From JASBZA01 sp964392065 (GTDB lineage Bacteria > Bacillota > Clostridia > Saccharofermentanales > Fastidiosipilaceae), in the NCBI GenBank assembly GCA_964392065.1, contig CAYMOG010000004.1, forward strand, positions 1-64,000: a stretch of DNA of 64,000 bases. Direction: 5' to 3'. How positions within the stretch are numbered: position 1 is the stretch's first letter; each line of letters starts with the position of its first letter. The position numbers were made by a program, and so were the translations under genes. The notes below the pieces were generated by a model. That model worked only from the letters and a program-made list of their open reading frames with translations, made no database searches and was not told the DNA's origin. Below are positions 17,237-26,480 of this stretch, piece by piece.

Positions 17237-18489
17237 ACCTTTTTTCCTTTATATATTGTGCACACAACCTGCCCTTTAAGCGTTTCGCCCGTAAATGGAC
17301 TGGCTTTGCCCATAGACAAGAAATCCTCTTCGGCCACCTTATATTCTGGCAGTAGATCTACCACCACAAGATCTGCAGGAAATCCTTCCTCAATTTCGGC
17401 TGGAAGCCCGAGAAACTGCCTCGGCCAAACCGACATTTTCTCCACTAAATCTTCTAGACGCATGTGCCCTTTAGCCACTAAACTTGTATAGGAAGCAGCA
17501 AAAGCCGTTTCCAAACCAATGATGCCATTCGCACTGTGAAGAAGCCCTTTAGACTTTTCTTCAGCCGAATGAGGCGCATGATCCGTTGCCAAGGCATCCA
17601 CTGTCCCATCCACAAGCCCTGCGATCAGAGCATCTTGATCTTCTTGACCACGAATAGGTGGATTCATCTTGAATCGCCCTTCATCTTGTAAATCATTATC
17701 CGTAAAATACAAATAGTGAGGAGCCGTTTCACACGTAACCGGTAGGCCTTTGGCCTTCGCCTCCCTCACGAGCGCTACCGTCTCTTTCGTAGAAACATGA
17801 CAAATATGATAAGGTGCCCCAGTCTCTTCCACCAACTTCAAGTCCCTCTCCACCATACGCCACTCCGACTCCGAAGGATTTCCAGGCAGGTGATGTTCTC
17901 TTGCATAATCACCATCATGAATCACACCGCCTCGCACCAATTCCTCCACCTCACAGTGAGACACAATAGGCTTACCCAGACGTTTCGCTTCCAGAAATCC
18001 TTCCCGCATGAGTTGATTATTTTGCACTCCCCAGCCATCATCTGAGTAGCCAACAACATAAGGAGCCATCTCTTCCATTTCGGCCAAAGCCTCACCCTTC
18101 TGCGTTTGTGTAATACACGCTAACGGCAAAACATCACACTGGGCATCTTGCTCAATAATATCGAGCTGCTTTTGTAAATTCTCCAAACTATCAGGCGGCG
18201 GATTCAGATTCGGCATACTCACTAGCGTCGTAAATCCACCCTTCAAAGCTGCTCTCGTTTCCGTTTCTATTGTCGCCTTATAGGAATAACCCGGCTCTCT
18301 CAAGTGTACATGGATATCTGCAAACGCCGGAAACACAAAAAAATGGTCCAAGTACAATACTGGACCATCTATATCATCTGTGGAAATCTCCGGAGAAACA
18401 GCAACAACTCTGCCATCATCAATTAATATGTCTAATTGGGAAAACTGCCTGTCTCGAAAAACTTGAGCACCCTTCAATAACGTTTTCAT
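17218..18489 (-). CDS. pyrC: Dihydroorotase
   Basis: 423 residues of the class I amidohydrolase type. It closes carbamoyl aspartate to dihydroorotate. The metal motif DIHVHLREPG is near residue 58, SHCE and CHVSTKE give further His ligands (about 178 and 230), and the catalytic Asp lies in ATDHAPHS near 303. It is the first gene of the pyr operon and overlaps carA by 19 bases. GGGAGGAA lies seven bases before the ATG. Confidence 0.96.
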   Translation of the reverse strand: MKTLLKGAQVFRDRQFSQLDILIDDGRVVAVSPEISTDDIDGPVLYLDHFFVFPAFADIHVHLREPGYSYKATIETETRAALKGGFTTLVSMPNLNPPPDSLENLQKQLDIIEQDAQCDVLPLACITQTQKGEALAEMEEMAPYVVGYSDDGWGVQNNQLMREGFLEAKRLGKPIVSHCEVEELVRGGVIHDGDYAREHHLPGNPSESEWRMVERDLKLVEETGAPYHICHVSTKETVALVREAKAKGLPVTCETAPHYLYFTDNDLQDEGRFKMNPPIRGQEDQDALIAGLVDGTVDALATDHAPHSAEEKSKGLLHSANGIIGLETAFAASYTSLVAKGHMRLEDLVEKMSVWPRQFLGLPAEIEEGFPADLVVVDLLPEYKVAEEDFLSMGKASPFTGETLKGQVVCTIYKGKKVWEREN

Positions 18490-18608
18490 CTGTATTCCTC
18501 CCTATCCTTGGGTTCTACTAATCATTTACTGTGAAGCGTTTCGCCTCCACTGTAAACTTCACGTAGCATAACTTCTGCTCATTAAGCGAAAAGTTCTTTA
18601 TCCAAGTT

Positions 18609-18638
18609 ATCTTACTTGATTACTGGCAGATTTTGCAA
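18609..18638 (-). promoter_or_regulatory. Likely promoter of the pyr operon
   Basis: On the minus strand TTGCAA and TAAGAT are 18 bases apart, about 120 bases before pyrC. The leader between them and pyrC contains a GTGAAG...CTTCAC inverted repeat (about 18531-18561) with a long loop that could form a regulatory hairpin. I found no PyrR-binding consensus and no pyrR gene here. Confidence 0.45.
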
Positions 18639-18754
18639 GAAAATTTTTTGGGGTGCTTGGGCCTGGGGCGGGAGTCCAATAAATCCAGAACAAAGATCAT
18701 AGCGCATAAACAGAATCCTACACCTCTCTTGATCTTTTTCCTTTCATCACTAAA

Positions 18755-18783
18755 AACTCCCCACGGTAGAACCATGGGGAGTT
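18755..18783 (-). terminator. Terminator of the surface-enzyme remnant
   Basis: A strong inverted repeat, AACTCCCCA(T)GGT...ACC(G)TGGGGAGTT read on the minus strand, ends in TTTTT. It lies 29 bases past the stop codon at 18812 and isolates that gene from the pyr operon. Confidence 0.85.
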
Positions 18784-18811
18784 GCAAATAAATTTGCCCT
18801 AATAGTGTTTC

Positions 18812-19684
18812 TTAATCTTCTTTCCTCTTAAGTAAAATTCTACTTATCACAGTTGCTAACAACATTAGTGCTATGACTACACCAATACTTTGTACATACG
18901 AGGTTTCACCTGTCTTCGTTACATCCTCACCCGTATCATTACTTGTAGTGCGAGAAGTAGAGTCATCTACAGCTACGTCACTAGTAGTTCCTGAGGTCTC
19001 ATTTAAATCATCAAGACTTAGATTTCCACCTTGGACGAAGAGATATTCTGAGAATGAATCTGTTCGGAAGCGAACGCTTTGGCCAAAGACCTCTAAAACC
19101 TCTATAAACTCATAACGATTTTCTCCCAACACATGAACAATCTGTAATGTACTGTCTAAAGTTTTTTCTAATGTGATGGAAATTTCCAATGGTGATGCCG
19201 TTTTGCGCAAGCGTTCTCCGTTCGTATCGTAAATAGTGATGTCGTACGCTTCAACTGCTTCTCCTCTGAAGGTTCTGTTAATGCGCTCGATTATTACCAA
19301 CAGTTCTTCTGCAGCATTTCTTGTCCTGACGCTTATATCAGGATTATGTCCTTCCGTAAATCCTCTTAGCTCTACCGTTAAATTATGTGTATTAGAACTC
19401 TCGCTGGAGGTAGATTTGCTTTCTGATGATGTCGAAGTAGTCTCAGAACTCTCACTTTCCGTGGTTCCGGTTGATTGGGTTGTTTCATTAGGAATGGTAG
19501 GAACGGTTGGAACGGTAGGGACGGTAGGAACAACGATAGGTTTCTCAGTTGTGGAACTTGGTTCGATTATTATAGGTTCTGTAACCGACGGTTACGTTTC
19601 TGATGGCTCTGTTACTGTTGGATCAGTCTCCGTTGGCTCGGTCTCAGTAGGCTTAGTCTCCGTTGGCTCGGTCTCAGTGGGCTA
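18812..19684 (-). pseudogene. C-terminal fragment of a sortase-anchored surface enzyme
   Basis: From an in-frame TAG (19682-19684) this frame encodes a Thr/Glu/Pro repeat stalk (units like TETEPTETKP), is stopped by a second in-frame TAA (19592-19594), then stays open for 260 residues to 18812. The open part has a low-complexity Pro/Thr/Ser stretch, a folded region of about 100 residues, a second Ser/Thr/Asp linker and a cell-wall sorting signal: TKTGE, one membrane span and KRKED. No start codon with a ribosome-binding site is near; an internal ATG would give 162 residues without a signal peptide. I read it as the detached 3' end of the enzyme whose larger part is at 20.3-24.0 kb: both use the same TEPT stalk and the same reading frame. 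Confidence 0.75.
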
Positions 19685-20349
19685 CGTTAGCCATATAGTA
19701 CGCTCCTTTGTCCTTTAAGTGCCTAAGTCCTTAAAGTCCTTTAATTTATTTTGCCCACTAAGTGCTCGCCTTAGCGTTCAATTTTTTATTTTAAGCCTTT
19801 TAGTGACGTGCTTAGGTCATGTCTTGCACTTCGTATTATAGCCTATAAGCTATCTGTGCGCTATAGTAATTCGCCCCTAAATACGGCTAGGGCGTATTCT
19901 TCCATACTATCCCTAACGTTACTAGGTGCGACGTCGTAAAAGGTCCTACCTGCCTTTAGGGCCTTTTTAAGGGTGGTCTCTACTAGCTCCTCTGTTAAGT
20001 CGTCGTCTAGTATGATACTTAACTCGCCTATAACGGCGTTATACTTATCTAGCGCGTCGCTATAGTAAATACGGCCCCTACCTTGCCCCACATGCTCTAG
20101 CGTAAGCGCTTGTCTTGCAAAATGCTCTAGCTCCTCGTCGGGTATTTCTACCCCATAACGCTTATACGCTACGGTTTTAAACTCTTTAAGTGTCTCGTCT
20201 CTCATGATGTACCTCCTACAATCTTTTTAAATAGTGCCCACGTATTAGGCATAAATTTCTCAAATGCCTCTGTCTCGTCGCCTAAAAGCTCGGCGCTAAA
20301 CATGGTCGCCCATGTCTCACTTGCTGCGCGTTGGTCGCGCATGTATTCG
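19685..20349. mobile_element. About 0.66 kb of foreign, phage-like DNA interrupting the surface-enzyme gene
   Basis: Both edges fall inside the TEPT stalk repeat. The insert reads on the minus strand as a slice of an unrelated operon: the 3' end of one gene (an open frame of about 50 residues ending ...FKKIVGGTS, stop overlapping the next start as ATGA), a complete 114-codon gene, a 150-bp spacer, and an AGGAG ribosome-binding site with ATGGCTAACGTAG, the first codons of a third gene, cut by the left edge. I see no inverted repeats, transposase or target duplication. Removing it rejoins the two enzyme parts in one frame. Either a real integration/recombination scar or a chimeric join in the assembly. 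Confidence 0.6.
19861..20205 (-). CDS. Small protein of unknown function, phage-like context
   Basis: 114 residues, acidic and helical, with no motif I recognise. GTAGGAGG lies six bases before the ATG, and the upstream frame ends on the same ATGA, so it came from a tightly packed operon. Codon use is unlike the flanking genes (many CTA, TAC and GCG codons, AT-poor wobble clusters). It is wholly inside the foreign segment. Phage structural or plasmid origin is a guess from the gene packing only. Confidence 0.55.
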   Translation of the reverse strand: MRDETLKEFKTVAYKRYGVEIPDEELEHFARQALTLEHVGQGRGRIYYSDALDKYNAVIGELSIILDDDLTEELVETTLKKALKAGRTFYDVAPSNVRDSMEEYALAVFRGELL

Positions 20350-23300
20350 TCACCGTAGGCTCGGTTTCAAGAGCCGCCCAATACTCTTCTACTAATATTC
20401 GCAGAGCCTCTGCCTTTGCTTTGGTCTCTGGAGTTAGAAGAGCTAGGACTTCCTCTCCCGCACCATCATAATTTTGTAAATTAGCCTCTAGTAGAGCAAT
20501 ATTCTCTTCGTTTACTTGTACTTCTTCGATTAGGCCGAGATTCTCCATCATTTCATCCAGAACAAAAGCTAATAATTCGGCTTCGGATTTCTGTCGGAGA
20601 CCGAGGATAATTTCAATATCTTCTTCTACATGCTCAAGTATCAAAGTTCTACCATCTGCTTCTAAATCAACAACTACACCATTGACGGATACGCTCTCTA
20701 GAACGTGATCATCCGGATAGTTGATAACATATTCCAAGGTTTCTCCTGGTAAGAACTGTGCAGGACCCGCAACATAGCGTTCATCGTACTGAGCGGATAA
20801 CGCCTTATCTGCAACAATTGAGAAACTATCGATTTCGCGTACTAGGCTACCTTCAATAGCGAAAGCTTTGAAACTTAATGTGTCCTCTGTCGTTTCAAAT
20901 ACGTTGAAAACTTTATTATTTTCATCATATACAACATCTTCCCAGTATCTTCCGGTCACTGCATCATAGTATTTCCCACCTGTTGAAGTGCCGGTAACTA
21001 CATATTGAATACCATCGGTAGATTTCTGATCATTAAGCATTTGTGTTCTGCTATAAATATGATCATGACCTGATAGAACGAGATCAACACCCATGGCTTC
21101 CAAATCTGGCACTAGAGCTCGAATATGTGTCTCGTTATAATTCATAGGATAAGGAGCACGGTGCATCAAGACGACATTGAAGTCCTTATCTGATTGGGCA
21201 AACACTTCCGCCATCTTCGCCAATTGACCACTATAGTCAAGATCATAAGTTGTACTCTCCGTATCCATCACATAGACCGTAGCATTACCCAGAGTAAACC
21301 AATAGTTTCTAGGAGTAGAATACGTTCCGTTGTTTGGTCCTTTGAAGTAGGAAGTGAAAATCTGAGCATCCATCGCTACATCGTGGTTTCCAATCGCATT
21401 TGCCCATATTCTTGTGCCAAAGCTTTCGCCTACGTGCGTATCAATCAAGCTCCAATTGCTGTATTGGTCTCCACTATCGGATATATCCCCTGCAATCAAA
21501 TTAATATCAGGATTAGGATAGAGATTTTCTAGTTGTGCACGTGTGTGGGGAAATTCTTCAAATTTACCCTGGAGGTCTCCATAAACGGCAAAGGTCGCAC
21601 GAAGCCCTGCTTTGGCCGTAGTGAATGCTTTCACTTCGGAGAATATTTCACCAGTGCCAACTTGATAATAGTAAGTTGTTCCTGGTACTAAATCCTCTAC
21701 ATGTGCACCCCACATATTTGCCAACATGGTCTGATTATTAAATTTAAATGGCGTTTCGCTTGCGCTTGCGGGATAAACTTGATAATTCTCCATATTTGGT
21801 GTTGACGCAATACGCACTTCACCCGTTGTGACATCCAAGCTACTTTCCCAGGCAAAACCGACTTGAGTAGTTGGGTCCTGACCTGTTGTTATGGCTATTT
21901 TCTGTGGTGTATTGGTACCTAAGCTCGCTTGTACCTCAAGCTCTGTTGTATTACTTATTCCCCCATTAGGATCATAGGCTGTAAGTGTGATTCTTGTCCC
22001 TACTGGATAACGTGTAAGTACATCGGTTTCCAAGCTACCTTCTGACGATGTCACGCCTTCTATAACGAACGCTTCACCCTCTACAACATAGTGTATGGTC
22101 ATATTTTCTACTAGTTCTGAATCACTATTTCGTACGTATAGCGTTGTTGGTCTGTTATGTGTCACACCATCATAAGTCAGCGTGTAGGGGATTTCCACTT
22201 CCACATCGTAACCGGCTAAGTGCAGGTTTGTTCCCTGAACTTCTCCTGTTTCTCTAACAAGGGCACGGTCAACCAGGATACCTGTTTGTCCATTATTAGA
22301 AACAGGCACACTGAAATCTAGAGAGATTAATGGCTGTTCCTCATCTACTGAGATTTTATCCATACCTTGTAATTCTAGTCGAATGGTGCCTTGCTCAGGA
22401 TCTAACTCTGAACTTAGAACTTCTACCCTACTGTCGGTTGACCATTTTGCTAGATTTACATAGAGAGGATTGTAGCGTAAGAGAAAGTCAAAATGTTCGA
22501 AATCTTTATAATCTGCAGCATGCACTTCGTAGGTGAAAGTAGAACCCGCAGCGGCTTTGTCTGCACTAGGTTTTACTTCATATAAATTAACGTTATAACC
22601 TTCTACCGTAAATTCCCAATCGTGGAATAATTTATTCCCTGCATTATCTTCTACTCTATAGCGGACATGATTCTTACCCGAACGCAACAGATTCAAAGCC
22701 GATGGCATGTAACTAACCGTTACAGATCCATCTTGATGGACATCGTGCTGAATATTGTCTTGTAATACACCATTAATCCATAATCGGCTCCTGCCCGTAT
22801 CAATACCAGTATAAGGTTCACCTTCTACAATAGGATCTTTTACCGTCATAGAAATCAAGGCTTGATTGTTTTGGTTAATTGCACCTGGGGCTGGCGTTAG
22901 AGTATCTTCTCCGACTAGAACTGGGGCTGTAAGGTCATCATTTTTAAAATCATAGATTGCTCGGAGTTGGTCAACATAGATTGTGCCTCTCTTATGATTA
23001 ACATCAAGCGCTGGTGTGGCTAGTAAGCGTACACCCCATTGAAGTTTATAAGGGAAAGGCGCATCGACAGGAATTGGTGTTTCAATATACTTCCATCCTT
23101 TCCAATTCACATAAGTATCTCCTACGTGTTTTCCACCGGCGAGCTGAACACGTAACCAGCCGCCATTACCGTCACCGTATACCCACATACCAATTGCAGA
23201 TGGTTGTCCTGGAATCTCTTGATATTCGGGCAAAGGTCCCACTTCAATAGAAATGGTACCTGTTACAGGCTTCGTGGCGAAATCGTAATCTATCCGCAAG

Positions 23301-23968
23301 GAACCGTCACCACTCTTCACATAACGCTCATCATAGTTAATAGACATAGTACCTGAGCCGCCATTTTGCGTATTAACATAACGCTTTTGCCAATTGGACT
23401 CCGCAAGAGGAACTTCGAAATCATTTAACAGTAGTGGTAAACGCCCCACCTCAATAGGGAGGTCAAAACTATAGTCTTTATAACGAATGGTGAGCGTCCC
23501 TGTTCCTTGGGTATCTGCTGCATAGAATACGCCATCAGCACCTATCGTACCTAGTTTTTCATCTGATAATTCAAACTCTAGAGCCGAAGCGGTTAGTATT
23601 ACCACAGTGCCATGCGATTCCGCAGTGAACTTCAATTCTGTAGATCCGCCTGGAGCTACTGATAAGATTGAGCGGTCGGCAGTAATTTTTGTTAGGCTAT
23701 CCACTACCGAAACGTCGAAACTTTGGCGAACATGGCCGGAAGCGGTTTCTACAATAATTTGTCCCGTATGTGCGCCAGCTGCCGCTGTAAAAACACCCTC
23801 TTCGCTAATCTCTCCTATGTCGCCTTCGGTCCTAAAGACCAGCTCCTCTTGAATAGGAACTGCAAAATATTCATTATCAGTAGCCAAAACACGGAAATCC
23901 ATAGTGCCATTCTCAAGAATTTGCACCTTCGTACCATAACCTTCTTCAATTTCAGGATAAATATGCAA
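20282..23968 (-). pseudogene. Truncated surface metallophosphoesterase with Ig-like and purple-phosphatase domains
   Basis: The frame is open from just behind the DivIC-like stop codon (24019) to 20282. It encodes in order: two bacterial Ig-like domains, a jelly-roll carbohydrate-binding-like region, a cadherin/Ig-like and cohesin-like region, a fibronectin type III/phosphatase N-domain (about 690-790) and a calcineurin-like phosphoesterase (GDLQG near 800, GDISD, GNHD near 865, GHDH near 990). This order follows the phosphodiester-glycosidase (NAGPA-type) domain in Paenibacillus-like enzymes; here that domain and the signal peptide are missing. The last 23 codons are foreign. A TTG at 23968 has AGGAGG eight bases before it and could start translation, but the product would not be exported. 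Confidence 0.75.
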
Positions 23969-24019
23969 GCGCTCAACCTCCTGGGAGTCACTAGGATAAG
24001 CATCCGCAACGCAGGCGAT

Positions 24020-24334
24020 TTATGGTACATCCTTAAAAATAATTTCGTCTTCTTGAATCATGCCCAACTCATTTCGGGCGACCGACTCTATGTATTGAGG
24101 CTGATCTACAATAGCGGCAATCTGATCGAGTCGATCGGACTCTTCTTCTAGCAAGCGCCGCTGTTCAATTAAACCTTCTTGCTGAACAAGGCGAACGCGC
24201 CTATCTTCATGTTGTTTCCGTAAGAATAAAAAACCTACTCCAGCAAGAAGCATAAAAATAAACACAATAAGAAGCGCAGTCACTCGGATACTTAAGTCTG
24301 GCGAGAACATCTTTTCCTTCTTATATACTCTCAT
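24020..24334 (-). CDS. FtsL/DivIC-like septum protein
   Basis: About 104 residues with one membrane span (residues 19-38) and an extracellular Leu/Gln/Glu-rich coiled coil (about 45-80), then the RNELGMIQEDEIIF end typical of DivIC/FtsB proteins of the divisome. The ATG at 24334 is chosen because GAGGAG ends eight bases before it. It follows rqcP, as in Bacillus (yabO...divIC). The stop codon is directly followed, in the same frame, by the truncated surface enzyme. Confidence 0.85.
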   Translation of the reverse strand: MRVYKKEKMFSPDLSIRVTALLIVFIFMLLAGVGFLFLRKQHEDRRVRLVQQEGLIEQRRLLEEESDRLDQIAAIVDQPQYIESVARNELGMIQEDEIIFKDVP

Positions 24335-24338
24335 CAAT

Positions 24339-24656
24339 TTACTCCTCTAGTGCTTCATCATCTGACGTAACAGCACCTTCCTCCTCATCAATTTCTAGCG
24401 TCTCTTGTTTCGAGCTACCAATGATGCGGTATAAATCAGTTACGTCTTTTTTCTTGACATTCTCTCGTACGGCTAAAACTTCAACCTTTACGTTTCCTGA
24501 ACCGAAAGCAATTTCAATGACATCGCCGGGTCTGATGGACTGTGCAGGTTTTGCAACCTGATCATTTACTTTAACTCGGCCGCTATTCGAAATCGAATTT
24601 GCTACCGTTCTTCTCTTAATTATTCTCGCTGTTTTCAAAAATTTATCTAAACGCAT
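24339..24656 (-). CDS. rqcP: S4-domain RNA-binding protein RqcP
   Basis: 105 residues. The S4 fold begins MRLDKFLKTARIIKRRTVA and carries the GRVKVND turn. In Bacillus subtilis RqcP (YabO) helps RqcH add alanine tails during ribosome-associated quality control. The position immediately before the DivIC-like gene matches Bacillus. The acidic C-terminal tail (EEEGAVTSDDEALEE) is longer than usual. Confidence 0.85.
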   Translation of the reverse strand: MRLDKFLKTARIIKRRTVANSISNSGRVKVNDQVAKPAQSIRPGDVIEIAFGSGNVKVEVLAVRENVKKKDVTDLYRIIGSSKQETLEIDEEEGAVTSDDEALEE

Positions 24657-24683
24657 GTATTACTCCATCTCGGGAAATAAGCT

Positions 24684-24950
24684 TCACTCTTCTTCTAACC
24701 ACTTAATTTCCATTCTGCTAAATGACACATCTTCCATGAATTGCTCGGCATGAAATACGGTGTGATGATAGCGGGCAAATTCGTTCGTATTTTTTTCCAT
24801 CCAGAGTGGTGGGGACACATCTATTGCTTTGCAAATCTCCAGCAAACAATTCTCCAACTGCTTCGAGAACCGCAAATGCTCTTCTTGTCTATCCGCCACG
24901 ACAATTTGGTGAATATAAGTTCCTCTAAATGTTTTGCCTTCAACTTTCAT
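24684..24950 (-). CDS. Small conserved protein of unknown function
   Basis: 88 residues, soluble, with the pattern PLWMEKNTNEFARYHHTVF followed by HAEQF and a C-terminal FSRMEIKWLE strand. I recall similar short proteins beside rqcP or hup in Bacillota but know no function. There is no clear ribosome-binding site close to the ATG. It is 27 bases upstream of rqcP and probably cotranscribed. Confidence 0.7.
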   Translation of the reverse strand: MKVEGKTFRGTYIHQIVVADRQEEHLRFSKQLENCLLEICKAIDVSPPLWMEKNTNEFARYHHTVFHAEQFMEDVSFSRMEIKWLEEE

Positions 24951-25097
24951 ACTAATAAATAGTGATGCCTTATTGCTCCATTACTTTTCGAAATCCTTCG
25001 AATCCGTGCCATTATGTACTGTAATTTAGTTTATCACGATTTACTCAACATGAATAATACGTTTATGTTTCAATCGCTTAGGCCCAAGCTTCACACA

Positions 25098-26408
25098 TCA
25101 ATTCGTTAATGCCGCTAGAGCAGAACCAATCACCGTAGCTTGCTCTAACTCAAGCAATACGTTAAAGAAACCGTATTTCTCGTTGATGAAAACTTTTCTA
25201 TAGTAATTAAGCTTAACGCGATTTGCTTCTCTAGAGTAATACGTACCTGCTTCTAACGCGATAGCTAGAGGCGCCACAGGGCTCGTTCCTTTCTCAGACA
25301 TAATATGTAAAGCACAAAATAAAACAGCAATATAGCGCGCAACACGTTCTAGTACATTATCTACAATGTGAAAAAGCTGCTCACGATCAATATCATTCGC
25401 ACAACATTGACTTAATATGCCCGTGCCATAAGGATGCTCAATAAACTCGTGAATTTCATCTTCACTTAATTCGAAAATAGACGCAAAACGATCCGCAAAA
25501 TAACCACTGAAAAACAACTCCTGCTCAATAGCTTCGCGAACAATATACTGCACTTGCAAACCCTGATAGCGTCCCACCAAAACCTTCTCGAAAATATGAT
25601 CTCCTGGGCGATTGGTAGACAGATCAATATCCTCATCAATGAAGCTTCTTTTGGCCAAAGGATAGCTACCCATTTCTGTATTTATAACCATCTCACCTTC
25701 TCCGCGTAAAGCCGTGCGAAGTTTGGCAATCATTCGGCTATCTTCTATATAGGCTGAGTTCATACCTGAATCAAGAATAAAACTGGCATAGGAAGAATAA
25801 TGATGTTCATAACTATGAGCGAAACCGGCCAGAAGGCTAGCCACTGTATTATTCAACACGACCATGTGGGTTTCCTCTGTTATGCCACGGTCCCTAAGCG
25901 CCGCTTCAAGATTCTCAACTATGCGTGTGCCTATGACTTCTGGAGCCCTAATTTCTTTGGATAAATTTACGATTCTTCCATCTAAATTTGGCAAAATCTC
26001 ACATTCGAAGGCAAAGGATATGCCCACAGTTTGAGTCCTATCTAGATAAGGCAACAACGCCTGGGCCATCTGAGAATAAAACTCTAGTTTACTCACTTCA
26101 CGTTCTGCTCCTGGCATAGGCACTTCATGCTTATCTTTCACAATAACGCTTCCATTCTCTTGGAAACAAATGAGATGTATTTCAATACTTCTGTGACCAA
26201 CCGCCATAACCATGACGTCTCTTCCATAGGGAATATCCGATGCAGGTTTAATAAAAGTAGGAATCATGGGCACATGCATATAAGGATGGGAATGTTCTAA
26301 ACCTTCTCGCATAAAATGGACCATACGGGAGAGCTCTTCATCCATATCTATAGTATCTGCTAATACCTCTAAGCCAGTTAAAAAACCCGATAGACTTTCT
26401 GTCAGCAT
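25098..26408 (-). CDS. Hexokinase-family protein lacking the catalytic Asp
   Basis: 436 residues from the ATG at 26408 (AGAGGGA upstream), about the length of one eukaryote-type hexokinase unit. The fold is recognisable from VGISFAFECEILP (sugar loop), INTEMGSY, and the NRPGDHIFEKVLVGRYQG segment. But the catalytic NDT motif reads NNT (Asn 187), the first phosphate loop (usually LGGTNFR) reads AVGHRSIEI, and the second (GTGTN) reads LDSGMN. I infer a non-catalytic or strongly altered sugar-binding protein. It is divergent from the oxidoreductase gene at 26481. Confidence 0.75.
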   Translation of the reverse strand: MLTESLSGFLTGLEVLADTIDMDEELSRMVHFMREGLEHSHPYMHVPMIPTFIKPASDIPYGRDVMVMAVGHRSIEIHLICFQENGSVIVKDKHEVPMPGAEREVSKLEFYSQMAQALLPYLDRTQTVGISFAFECEILPNLDGRIVNLSKEIRAPEVIGTRIVENLEAALRDRGITEETHMVVLNNTVASLLAGFAHSYEHHYSSYASFILDSGMNSAYIEDSRMIAKLRTALRGEGEMVINTEMGSYPLAKRSFIDEDIDLSTNRPGDHIFEKVLVGRYQGLQVQYIVREAIEQELFFSGYFADRFASIFELSEDEIHEFIEHPYGTGILSQCCANDIDREQLFHIVDNVLERVARYIAVLFCALHIMSEKGTSPVAPLAIALEAGTYYSREANRVKLNYYRKVFINEKYGFFNVLLELEQATVIGSALAALTN

Positions 26409-26409
26409 T

Positions 26410-26438
26410 TTGTATCCCTCTAGTTTAAAATGTAGAAT
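26410..26438 (+). promoter_or_regulatory. Likely promoter of the Gfo/Idh/MocA gene
   Basis: TTGTAT and TAGAAT are separated by exactly 17 bases and end 42 bases before the plus-strand ATG at 26481. The box overlaps the 5' leader of the divergent hexokinase-like gene, so the two may be regulated together. Confidence 0.5.
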
Positions 26439-26480
26439 GATTGTATCATACATTATTTTTTGTAGTATAGGAGAGTTAAG

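Noticed and set aside
18490..18640. PyrR-type attenuator before pyrC
   Set aside because: No PyrR-binding consensus and no T-tracted terminator in the leader; only a long-loop inverted repeat.
19236..19718. Plus-strand 160-codon frame rich in Val, Ser and Gly repeats
   Set aside because: It is the antisense of the Thr/Pro/Glu stalk; repeats are as expected from the complementary strand, and it has no ribosome-binding site or promoter.
19685..20349. Diversity-generating element or insertion sequence
   Set aside because: No reverse transcriptase, transposase, terminal inverted repeats or target duplication could be found.
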